A DNA stretch of 36,720 nucleotides from Candidatus Bathyanammoxibius amoris. GTDB taxonomy: Bacteria; Planctomycetota; Brocadiia; Brocadiales; Bathyanammoxibiaceae. Positions 1 through 8,985 of this stretch are shown here, piece by piece. The notes beneath the pieces were generated by a model. The model searched no databases and was not told where the DNA came from. It worked only from the letters and a program-made list of their open reading frames with translations. Position 1 is the stretch's first letter, and each line of letters starts with the position of its first letter. Location: contig JAMXCW010000018.1 of the NCBI GenBank assembly GCA_024451685.1, forward strand, positions 1 through 36,720, in the 5' to 3' direction. Made by a program: the position numbers and the translations under genes.

Positions 1-2
1 CC

Positions 3-329
3 GGCGTCCTTTCAGGTCTGCTCGGAACGGGCGGCGCCGTCCGTGTTACCTTCCTTCAGGTCTTTGGTCTCGACAGGGACTCTTTCATAGCCACCAATGC
101 CAGTCTGGCGCTGATGGCCGACCTGGTACGTATACCGGTCTATCTTTCCACCGGGATAGTTAACCCGCACCGCGAGGATTTTTTGCTGATACCGCTTCTT
201 GTGGTCATTGCCTACGCTGGCACACTGCTGGGCAGGCGGATAGCGGCGGGCATTCCTCAGGACAGGTTCCGCCACGTGGTGCTGGGCGCCCTCTTACTGG
301 CCGGATTCAGCTTCATCTTCAGGGGCTGA
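3..329 (+). CDS. TauE/SafE-type sulfite/anion exporter family permease, C-terminal part
   Basis: Only the last ~108 residues are in the window; the frame is open from the left edge, so the start lies outside. The sequence contains GLLGTGGAVRVTFLQVFGLD and later FIATNASLALMADLVRIPVY, then two hydrophobic stretches (LLIPLLVVIAYAGTLLG and VVLGALLLAGFSFIF). A glycine-rich re-entrant stretch followed by an ATNA-type motif and terminal membrane helices is typical of the C-terminal half of TauE/SafE (DUF81) inner-membrane permeases, which are linked to export of sulfite, sulfonates or other small anions. The substrate cannot be told from this fragment. A strong hairpin terminator follows about 85 bases after the stop. 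Confidence 0.75.
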   Translation, partial: GVLSGLLGTGGAVRVTFLQVFGLDRDSFIATNASLALMADLVRIPVYLSTGIVNPHREDFLLIPLLVVIAYAGTLLGRRIAAGIPQDRFRHVVLGALLLAGFSFIFRG

Positions 330-411
330 AGGGTCTTGTGGGGGTTTAGTTATTTTCCCTCAAGGGGGGAAGTTCATCAAGAGATAGTGAATATGAGGCG
401 GGGCGGTAAAT

Positions 412-440
412 ACAAACGGCCCGGCTGGGCCGTTTTTGTT
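412..440. terminator. Bidirectional hairpin terminator
   Basis: AAACGGCCC (414-422), a four-base loop, and GGGCCGTTT (427-435) form a perfect 9-bp stem followed by T residues on the plus strand; the A residues before it give a T-rich tail on the minus strand. It lies between the convergent permease fragment and the minus-strand zinc-ribbon gene, so it probably ends transcription from both sides. Confidence 0.8.
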
Positions 441-465
441 TCGGGGGTGTAATAAAATAGGGCCA

Positions 466-789
466 TTATTTCTTGCCGGATTTGTCCTTTATCATCTTGG
501 TAAGTCGGTCGGCAAATTCGAGATCGGCCCCCTCGGCCTTAGCGCGCTTCTTAGCCTCTGCCTTGACCTTCTTTACGTCTATGACGTCTCCAAGACACTC
601 TTCGGCGGCAGAACACCACTCCACACAGGTAGGCACTTTATTTTTGAATACGGTGTTACCGCATTTGCAGTCGGTCTTCTCCTCGTCGGCGAACATCTCT
701 ACGGTGCGCCCGCACTTCGGGCAGGGCCGCTCGATTATCTCCGGCGCGGTTGACTTCATACTGCCCGGGCATCTTACCTTTCCAGCCAT
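466..789 (-). CDS. Small cysteine-rich zinc-ribbon protein of unknown function
   Basis: A 107-residue protein with eight cysteines (7, 23, 26, 41, 43, 55, 59, 65). The core CPKCGRTVEMFADEEKTDCK (residues 23-42), continuing CG, resembles a zinc ribbon of form CPxCG-x14-CKCG; a second group (C55, C59, C65) could bind another metal. The C-terminal third is lysine/alanine-rich and helical, KKVKAEAKKRAKAEGADLEF. It starts at ATG 789 with GGAG about nine bases upstream. It follows the shorter paralogue at 808-975 by 18 bases, so the two are probably one transcript. No enzyme motif is visible; a metal-binding or redox-sensing role is possible but is inference. Confidence 0.7.
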   Translation of the reverse strand: MAGKVRCPGSMKSTAPEIIERPCPKCGRTVEMFADEEKTDCKCGNTVFKNKVPTCVEWCSAAEECLGDVIDVKKVKAEAKKRAKAEGADLEFADRLTKMIKDKSGKK

Positions 790-807
790 TGTATCGTCTC
801 CATACCT

Positions 808-975
808 TTATGAAGGGGTCTGTTTCTTTATCTGTTTATAGGAAAAAGCCCTGCCACACTTGCAGCGGGTCTCGTCCTCGTTGCTCCAGACCTCTACTAT
901 CTCGCCGCAGTCCGGACACTTTTCCTCGTGAAACCTTGGTACATCCGGATTGCTCATACAGTCGTGCTTTGACAT
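808..975 (-). CDS. Very small zinc-ribbon protein (55 aa), paralogue of its neighbour
   Basis: The 55-residue product starts MSKHDCMSNPDV and contains KCPDCGEIVEVWSNEDETRC followed by KCG. Cysteines are at 6, 20, 23, 38 and 40. The core matches the downstream protein nearly position by position (CP-x-CG-xx-VE-x-x-x-x-E-x-x-T-x-CKCG), so the two arose from one ribbon. The start is well supported: the strong ribosome-binding site GGAAGGAGAG lies seven bases upstream of ATG 975, behind a good promoter (996-1024). It is likely the first gene of a two-gene operon. Function unknown. Confidence 0.75.
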   Translation of the reverse strand: MSKHDCMSNPDVPRFHEEKCPDCGEIVEVWSNEDETRCKCGRAFSYKQIKKQTPS

Positions 976-995
976 ACAAACTCTCCTTCCTTCAT

Positions 996-1024
996 ATTTT
1001 ATTTAAAAACGCCTTTATCGTCAA
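996..1024 (-). promoter_or_regulatory. Sigma-70 type promoter for the zinc-ribbon pair
   Basis: On the minus strand, TTGACG (1019-1024), a 17-base spacer and TAAAAT (996-1001). Transcription would start near 989, just before the ribosome-binding site of the 55-aa gene. Confidence 0.65.
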
Positions 1025-1129
1025 GGGGATTACGGCGGCTGGATAAGGGGAATTAAAACGTGTGAGCAAGTCGTGCCATAGGCAGATCCACCTTCGGCGT
1101 CACTTCCATGCTACACCATCCTTTTGTGG

Positions 1130-1151
1130 CGTCGGGTCTCCGTACCCGACG
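1130..1151. repeat. REP-like palindromic hairpin
   Basis: CGTCGGGT (1130-1137), loop CTCCGT, ACCCGACG (1144-1151) form a perfect 8-bp stem without a T-tail. It sits in the 242-base gap between the zinc-ribbon genes and nnrE. The rest of that gap holds the two flanking promoters and no coding sequence that I can see. Confidence 0.55.
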
Positions 1152-1180
1152 TCCGGCTACAGGGTGACGTACATTTGGCA

Positions 1181-1209
1181 TTGAATCACCGATGAATGAC
1201 GGTTAATAT
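1181..1209 (+). promoter_or_regulatory. Promoter for nnrE, probably leaderless
   Basis: TTGAAT (1181-1186), a 17-base spacer and TAATAT (1204-1209). The expected start of transcription (about 1215-1217) coincides with the ATG at 1218, and no Shine-Dalgarno sequence precedes that ATG, so the mRNA may have no leader. Confidence 0.55.
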
Positions 1210-1217
1210 ATCACCTT

Positions 1218-1919
1218 ATGGAGAATGATGATAAGAACATATCACGGGCCGTTACCAGGGAAGAGATAGGGGAAATAGACCGGAAGGCCATTGAGGAGTA
1301 CGGCATACCGGGAGTGGTATTGATGGAGAACGCCGGCCGCGGGGTGGCCGTTGAGGCGCTTGAGATGCTGGAAGAGGCCCTTGAGCCCCGCGTGGCCATA
1401 TTGTGCGGCAAGGGTAATAACGGCGGCGACGGTTTTGTTGCGGCAAGACACCTGCATAACCGGGGTGTCGCGGTCGACGTTTATCTGTTTGCCCGTGTGG
1501 CTGACGTGGCCTTCACACACGACCCGTGGACACACCTTAATACGCTCATCAAGATGGGACTTGAGATTAAGGAGGTAACGACGGCCCCTGACGCCAGGAG
1601 GATTATGTTGGATATGGAGGACACGGACCTCATTATAGACGGCCTCCTGGGAACGGGACTTCGGGGAGAGGTGAAAGAGCCTTATCGTACAGCGATAGAG
1701 GACACAAACAATTGCGGTGTTCCCGTACTGTCAATAGATATACCGTCGGGACTTGACTGTAACGATGGCCGCGTACTGGGCGTGGCGGTAAGGGCGGCCC
1801 GGACCGTGACGTTTGTACTGCCGAAGGCGGGTTTTGCGCTTGCCGAAGGCCCTGCGCACGTCGGCGAGGTGGTGACTGCCGACATCGGCATACCCAGGGA
1901 ACTGGTGCAGGGTTTGTAG
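1218..1919 (+). CDS. nnrE: NAD(P)H-hydrate epimerase (YjeF_N domain)
   Basis: This enzyme interconverts the R and S forms of damaged NAD(P)H hydrate so that the partner dehydratase can repair it. The 233-residue product is a stand-alone YjeF_N domain: the start of the fold reads RAVTREEIGEIDRKAIEEYG, followed by the phosphate-binding loop GKGNNGGDG (64-72), the active-site stretch DGLLGTGLRG (141-150) and SIDIPSGLD (172-180). It lacks the C-terminal ADP/ATP-dependent dehydratase domain found in many bacterial fusions, so NnrD must be encoded elsewhere. No Shine-Dalgarno site precedes the ATG, which fits the promoter placed just upstream. It is convergent with the moaD-thrC unit and separated from it by a hairpin. 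Confidence 0.92.
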   Translation: MENDDKNISRAVTREEIGEIDRKAIEEYGIPGVVLMENAGRGVAVEALEMLEEALEPRVAILCGKGNNGGDGFVAARHLHNRGVAVDVYLFARVADVAFTHDPWTHLNTLIKMGLEIKEVTTAPDARRIMLDMEDTDLIIDGLLGTGLRGEVKEPYRTAIEDTNNCGVPVLSIDIPSGLDCNDGRVLGVAVRAARTVTFVLPKAGFALAEGPAHVGEVVTADIGIPRELVQGL

Positions 1920-1922
1920 TAA

Positions 1923-1943
1923 TGGCGACCCGCCGGGTCGCCA
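1923..1943. terminator. Hairpin between convergent genes
   Basis: TGGCGACCC (1923-1931), loop GCC, GGGTCGCCA (1935-1943) form a perfect 9-bp stem immediately after the nnrE stop and before the end of the minus-strand moaD-like gene. There is no T-run, so it may act by stalling or as an mRNA end stabiliser rather than as a classical terminator. Confidence 0.5.
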
Positions 1944-1951
1944 CTGCAGGA

Positions 1952-2227
1952 CTAGCCGCCTGCTATGGCGGGGACGACTGAGATGATGTCGCCGTCCTTA
2001 ACGGGTGTGTCCTGGTTCTTCTGGAACCGGATGTCCTCGTCGTTGACGTAGAAATTTATGAACCTGCGTATCTCACCCTTTTCGTCGCAGAGTCTACCTT
2101 TTATACCCGGATATTTTGACTCCAGGTCGTCTATTACCTCTCTAACGGAACTGCCGGAGGCCTCTACCTGATCGGTGTTGCCGGTCAAGGGTCTCAGCGG
2201 GGTAGGAACTCTTACGGTAACTGGCAT
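1952..2227 (-). CDS. MoaD/ThiS-family sulfur-carrier protein
   Basis: A 91-residue ubiquitin-fold protein that ends in AIAGG. The C-terminal Gly-Gly is the site adenylated and converted to a thiocarboxylate in MoaD, ThiS and CysO-type carriers. The pattern VRVPTPLRPLTG, the central VREVIDDLESKYPGIK and INFYVNDEDIRF, then DTPVKDGDIISVVPAIAGG fit the MoaD-like branch. It lies 81 bases after thrC, behind the same SAM-I riboswitch, with GGGAG about nine bases before its ATG. The context suggests sulfur delivery for cysteine or homocysteine synthesis rather than molybdopterin synthesis, because no moa gene is nearby; that is inference. The name moaD alone would be unsafe. Confidence 0.85.
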   Translation of the reverse strand: MPVTVRVPTPLRPLTGNTDQVEASGSSVREVIDDLESKYPGIKGRLCDEKGEIRRFINFYVNDEDIRFQKNQDTPVKDGDIISVVPAIAGG

Positions 2228-2308
2228 CTTTGTGTCTCCCTCAAGACGTTTTATTATCTATAGTGGAAAACGGAGTAACCGTGGTGGTTAATCCAGGGGC
2301 ATATATTA

Positions 2309-3601
2309 CTATTTATCCTTTGCGGCGGCAAGCATTCCTGTCTTCGCGTCCCGATGGCCGGCGGGAGCGGCGTCTTTTTCCATGAAGGCGTCGAAATCCT
2401 CAAGACTCGCCTTTATAAGCAGGTGGGGTTTCGCCAGTTTACCTATTACGGCCTCCTGTGTCTTGAGCCCGTTACCCGTTATGCTTATCACGATCGATTC
2501 GTTCCTGGGTATGCGGCCCTGTTCTATCAGTTTTTTTGCCACTGCCACCGTTACACCACCGGCCGTCTCGGTAAAGATACCCTCCGTTGAGGCCAGTAAC
2601 TTTATACCCTCTACCAGTTCGTCGTCGGTCACGTCCTCGGCCCAGCCGCCACTCTCGTTTATGGCCTTGATGGCGTGATAGCCGTCCGCGGGGTTGCCTA
2701 TCGCGATGGACTGGGCGATGGTGTCGGGTTTTACGGGTTTTATGGTGTCCCAGCCGTTCTTTACCGCGGTTGATATGGGTGCGGAGCCGGAGGCCTGGGC
2801 CCCGTAGAGCTTTGTCCCGGCATCAGGTATAAAACCGAGCATCTTAAATTCCTTAATGGCCTTAAATATCTTCAGTATGAGTGACCCGCCTGCCATGGGT
2901 ACTACTATGTGTCGCGGGGCCTTCCAGCCGAGCTGTTCGACTATCTCGTGTCCGTACGTCTTGGAACCCTCGGCATAGTACGGGCGGATGTTTATGTTGG
3001 CGAACGCCCAGCCGTATTTCCCGGCTATCTCGGAGCACAGCCGGTTAACGCCGTCATAGTTGCCGTCGATACCGATAACCTTGGGCCCGTAGACGAGCGT
3101 GCCCACTACCTTCCCCTGCTCCAGGTCTGCGGGCATGAATATATAGCTCTCAAATCCCGCCTGTACCGCCTGCGCGGCCACCGAGTTTCCCAGATTACCT
3201 GTGGTCGCGCAGGCCACCGTCTTGAAGCCGAACTCCTTCGCCTTCGAGAGCGCGGCGGATACGACCCTGTCTTTGAAACTCCATGTCGGGTAGTTTACCG
3301 AATCGTTTTTTACGTACAGTTCCTCGACACCCAGGGCCTTCGCCAGATTATGCGCCCTGAGGAGCGGGGTGAATCCGACGTCGATTCCAACCGTGGGCTC
3401 TCCGTCCAGGGGCATAAGCTCCTTATACCGCCACATATTCTCGCTTCTGGAGGTGATTACGTCTCTGGTGAGACACTTCTTTATGCCGTCATAATCGTAT
3501 TCTACTTCCAGGGGCCCGAAACAGAAACTGCAGACGTGGATGGGCTCCTTGGGGTATGTGCGGTCGCATTCTCTACACTTCAGGCTTTTGACAAACCCCA
3601 T
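2309..3601 (-). CDS. thrC: Threonine synthase, zinc-ribbon type, PLP-dependent
   Basis: Threonine synthase converts O-phosphohomoserine to threonine. The 430-residue product starts with a four-cysteine ribbon (C9, C12, C24, C27) and then a fold-type II PLP domain. The PLP lysine is K110 in PTWSFKDR (a Trp replaces the more usual Gly), and the PLP phosphate loop is likely TTGNLGNS, with AGGSLILKIFKAIKEF further on. The start ATG has AGGAG about ten bases upstream. The gene is preceded by a SAM-I riboswitch and a terminator and followed by a MoaD/ThiS-like gene. SAM control is unusual for plain threonine synthesis. The enzyme may protect the homoserine branch for methionine, or may be a related beta/gamma-replacement enzyme using carrier-bound sulfur. 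The family assignment is firm; the substrate is less so. Confidence 0.88.
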   Translation of the reverse strand: MGFVKSLKCRECDRTYPKEPIHVCSFCFGPLEVEYDYDGIKKCLTRDVITSRSENMWRYKELMPLDGEPTVGIDVGFTPLLRAHNLAKALGVEELYVKNDSVNYPTWSFKDRVVSAALSKAKEFGFKTVACATTGNLGNSVAAQAVQAGFESYIFMPADLEQGKVVGTLVYGPKVIGIDGNYDGVNRLCSEIAGKYGWAFANINIRPYYAEGSKTYGHEIVEQLGWKAPRHIVVPMAGGSLILKIFKAIKEFKMLGFIPDAGTKLYGAQASGSAPISTAVKNGWDTIKPVKPDTIAQSIAIGNPADGYHAIKAINESGGWAEDVTDDELVEGIKLLASTEGIFTETAGGVTVAVAKKLIEQGRIPRNESIVISITGNGLKTQEAVIGKLAKPHLLIKASLEDFDAFMEKDAAPAGHRDAKTGMLAAAKDK

Positions 3602-3656
3602 TATATCGATACTCCTATTTTAGAGACTCGAGTGGTGAGATAAGCGCGGGGAGGAC

Positions 3657-3692
3657 AAAAAATAAGCCTCTTCCCGGGATATAAGAAGAGGC
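3657..3692 (-). terminator. Attenuator terminator of the SAM riboswitch
   Basis: On the minus strand GCCTCTTC (3685-3692) pairs with GAAGAGGC (3666-3673), followed by TTATTTTTT (3657-3665). It sits between the SAM-I aptamer and the thrC start, as expected for a transcriptional OFF switch when SAM is bound. Confidence 0.85.
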
Positions 3693-3708
3693 GTTTTCTC
3701 GGCTCCTG

Positions 3709-3827
3709 TCTTATCTCCCAAGGCTCTTACCTTACCTTGCAGGACTTAGCACCAGCATCCACCTTTTCTCCGGTGGACCGGTTGCTGTGGCTTCCGAGGG
3801 CCGGTCCCTCCACCACTCTCGATAAGA
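3709..3827 (-). promoter_or_regulatory. SAM-I (S-box) riboswitch aptamer
   Basis: The minus strand reads CTTATCGAGAGTGGTGGAG and then GGACCGGCCC, the classical S-box 5' side, followed by GCAACC, a variable hairpin (GGTCCACC to GGTGG), GGTGCTAAGTCCTGC and a closing GGGAGATAAGA. P1 is TCTTATC (3821-3827) paired with GATAAGA (3709-3715). The consensus promoter lies about 10 bases upstream and a terminator follows. It should turn thrC and the sulfur-carrier gene off when S-adenosylmethionine is plentiful. The S-box family is normally attached to methionine, cysteine and SAM genes, which bears on what thrC-moaD does here. Confidence 0.95.
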
Positions 3828-3837
3828 TTACAGAACG

Positions 3838-3865
3838 ATTATAACCTGGACAGGGTTGTTGTCAA
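3838..3865 (-). promoter_or_regulatory. Perfect-consensus sigma-70 promoter of the SAM-regulated unit
   Basis: On the minus strand, TTGACA (3860-3865), a 16-base spacer and TATAAT (3838-3843). The predicted start of transcription, near 3831, is four bases before the P1 stem of the riboswitch. Both hexamers match the consensus exactly, fitting a strong promoter whose output is set by the riboswitch. Confidence 0.9.
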
Positions 3866-3897
3866 TCGAATTTTCCTGTCGCAAAAGGCTTAACGTG

Positions 3898-5181
3898 TTA
3901 ATCCATACAGTTTACGACCAGTCCTGTCAGGAGTTTTGGATGGAAGAAGGTGGTTTTGGGGGGCATCTTTAACCTCTCGGAGGCGATGCCTTTCACCTCT
4001 TCGATCCTGGTGGGGTTCAGGAAGAACGCCAGGTCGTACTCTTCGTCATTTACTGATTCAATGGCCTCATTTTCGTCGTGTACGTATTTGATGTACTTCT
4101 CGTCCGTAACGTGCTCTCCAAGTATCCTGTCCAGTGCCAGACCGTGCAGGATCCTGGTGTCCAGCTGGCGAATGCATTCCGGTTCTTCCGCAAATTTACT
4201 CTGAGGGGTCTTGTCACTGGCCAGAGAAAGCAGATAGTATTTCCTGTTGCTGCCAACGTATAGTCCGAACGTATGTTCGGGGCTTTCCTCCAATTTTTCT
4301 TTTAAGGAGGCGTAGTCGTTGATTTTTTCTTGAGGTTCTATGTAGAAATATTGTTCCAGGATGTCGACTACGCTGATGTCCGGACGTTCTTCGGGGACCT
4401 TTACCAGCCGGTGGATAGGCAGGATTAAGAGTCCCGGGTCGTTCATGGATATCAGCATCATCATTACGTAATCCGCCCGTCCGCCGAGACTGCCCTTGAC
4501 CTCTTTACTGAAGGTGGAGGCCACTTCGTAGCGGTGGTGGCCGTCTGCAATGAACAGGGGCCTGTTTTCCATGAGCCCGGAGACCGTCTCAATGGTTGAC
4601 CAGTCACTTATACCCCACAGGCGGTGTCTCGTGCCGTCTATCCCTTCCAGGTCTACCTCCGGTGGGTTAGACGTTGCGGGCCTAAGCGCGTCGTACACCC
4701 TGGTCTTCTCCTCTGGATACAGTGTAAAGATGGGGCTCAGGTTGGCGCGGCACGCCCTCATCAGGCGAAGCCTGTCCTCTCTTTTTGCCGCGAGCGTGTT
4801 TTCGTGGGGAAATATTGACCCGGTTTTTGAGTCCTCAATCTTCACAAGGGCCAGAAATCCCCTGCGGGCGAGTTTCTTGCCCGCGAAGGAGAACTCCTGT
4901 TCGTAGGCGTAGATGGACGCCTGCGGGTCTCTTATCAATATCTTTTCGTCTCGCCACGACTTCAGATACTCTGTCGCGCGCGTATATTTATTGCGGAATT
5001 CGGTGTCGCCGGGCAGGTCCTTGCCCAGGATTATGCGGATAATGTTGTAGGTGTTCCGTTCGTAAAACTCTTCTCTGGCCCTGGGTGTAATGACGTCATA
5101 GGGGGGGCAGATAACCTCTGAGAGGTCTTTTATCTCTCCGGGGTTGTATCTGTACCCCCTAAATGGTGCAATAGTAGCCAG
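3898..5181 (-). CDS. DUF1015 family protein, probable CTG start
   Basis: The frame has no ATG, GTG or TTG until residue ~82, yet the sequence upstream is clearly part of the protein: ATIAPFRGYRYNPGEIKDLS, then EVICPPYDVITPRAREEFY. DUF1015 proteins normally begin MAxIxPFRxxRYN, so the best start is the CTG at 5179-5181, giving LATIAPFRGYRYN and 427 residues, the usual family length. The same frame runs back without interruption to the stop of ahcY, only 48 bases upstream, so translation may be coupled. Later motifs include LFIADGHHRYEVAST and ILPIHRLVKV. The family has no assured function that I can name; here it is the last gene of the secA-waaA-metK-ahcY operon, which hints at a link with the methyl cycle (inference). 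Confidence 0.85.
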   Translation of the reverse strand: MATIAPFRGYRYNPGEIKDLSEVICPPYDVITPRAREEFYERNTYNIIRIILGKDLPGDTEFRNKYTRATEYLKSWRDEKILIRDPQASIYAYEQEFSFAGKKLARRGFLALVKIEDSKTGSIFPHENTLAAKREDRLRLMRACRANLSPIFTLYPEEKTRVYDALRPATSNPPEVDLEGIDGTRHRLWGISDWSTIETVSGLMENRPLFIADGHHRYEVASTFSKEVKGSLGGRADYVMMMLISMNDPGLLILPIHRLVKVPEERPDISVVDILEQYFYIEPQEKINDYASLKEKLEESPEHTFGLYVGSNRKYYLLSLASDKTPQSKFAEEPECIRQLDTRILHGLALDRILGEHVTDEKYIKYVHDENEAIESVNDEEYDLAFFLNPTRIEEVKGIASERLKMPPKTTFFHPKLLTGLVVNCMD

Positions 5182-5229
5182 CTTTCGAACCCTGCGTGGA
5201 TTGGGCTGTTGTGTTAGTGAATTGTGGGA

Positions 5230-7673
<2,444 letters not shown>

Positions 7674-8985
7674 CTAACAACTTTCTCCTTGCTAAATTGC
7701 CTCTTAATGCCTCCAGATTGCGAGACGTGGCGCCCATTTGTTTGAGAACCGTCTCTCGTGCCCTCTGGCCCATTTCCTTTGCCTCCCCGGCGTTGCTAAG
7801 TATAGACTTTACCGTGCCCAGAAGGTCTTTTTCGTCGCGCGCCATCTTAGCAGCATCCGCCTTCAACAGCAAGTGCATCTCTTCCTCAAAATTAGCCATG
7901 TTAGGACCAAAGACCGTAGGTCTCGCCAGGGCCGCGGGTTCCATGACGTTCTGGCCGCCCCGGCCCATGAGGCTCTTTCCCACAAATACACAGTCTGCCA
8001 GGGAATATACGTTGTTTAAATCTCCTATTGTGTCGACTAACACCACAGTATCGCCGGGCTCCGAGCCAAAGTCTTTACCCTTGTCAAGCATAGATTTCCT
8101 TGCGCAGGAGAACCCGAGGGCCGTTACAGACCTTTCGACCTCTTCGGCCCGTTCTATGTGGCGCGGGACAAGGATGAGCCTGAGTCTGGGGACCGTGGCC
8201 TTAAGGGTCATAAGGCACCTGAGCAATATCTCTTCCTCCCCGGCGTGGGTGCTGCCGCCTACAAGCACAGGGTCTTTGGGTCCTATCTTAAAGGCCTGTC
8301 TTAACGCCTCTTTTATGTTCTCTGGGACGTCCACGGCCAGATTATCGTATTTCATGTTACCGGTGGTTATTACCTTTTCCTCCGGTATGCCGAGTTCGAG
8401 GAATCGGGAGGCGTCCGGCCCGGTGCGCACACAGTAGACGTTTCCCGGGGCAGACAGGCTCTCTGAGAACGTCCTGGACAGGAAACTCATGACGTTAAAG
8501 AATTTTTTGGATTTTTTCGATATCCTTCCGTTGACCAGGACCACGGGGATTTCTCTCTCAACGGCCTCGACCAGAAAATTGGGCCATATCTCCAGTTCAA
8601 CCAGCACTATGCAGGTGGGCCGGAGCAGCTCAAAGGCCTTCCGGTCTATCCAGCTGAAGTCGAGGGGGAAGTAGACGACGGGCCTGTTCTCAAATCTTTT
8701 CCGGGCGATGGAAAAACCCGTGTTGGTGTTGGTGGATATGATTATGTCCCAGCCCGGGTATTCTTTTCCCATGGCGTTTATGAGCGCCTCGGCGGTCTTT
8801 ACCTCTCCAACGGATGCGGCATGGACCCAGAAACAGGGCCTATCGCCCTCCCTTGCGGGGAGCCAGCCCAGCCTCTGGGACAGGCCCGCGCGAAAGCGTT
8901 CGCTTGTAAACATCTTGGCCAGAATATACGGCGTTCCCAGGATGCCGGCAGTCAGATATAAGGAGTCGAAGATGATGGGCATAAG

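Noticed and set aside
2909-3643. 244-codon open frame opposite thrC
   Set aside because: Antisense to the conserved threonine synthase and would cross its start region; no motif.
3657-3830. Possible SRP or other structural RNA
   Set aside because: The pairing and conserved blocks are those of a SAM-I riboswitch followed by its terminator.
7697-8437. 246-codon open frame opposite waaA
   Set aside because: Antisense shadow; serine/arginine-rich composition typical of the reverse frame.
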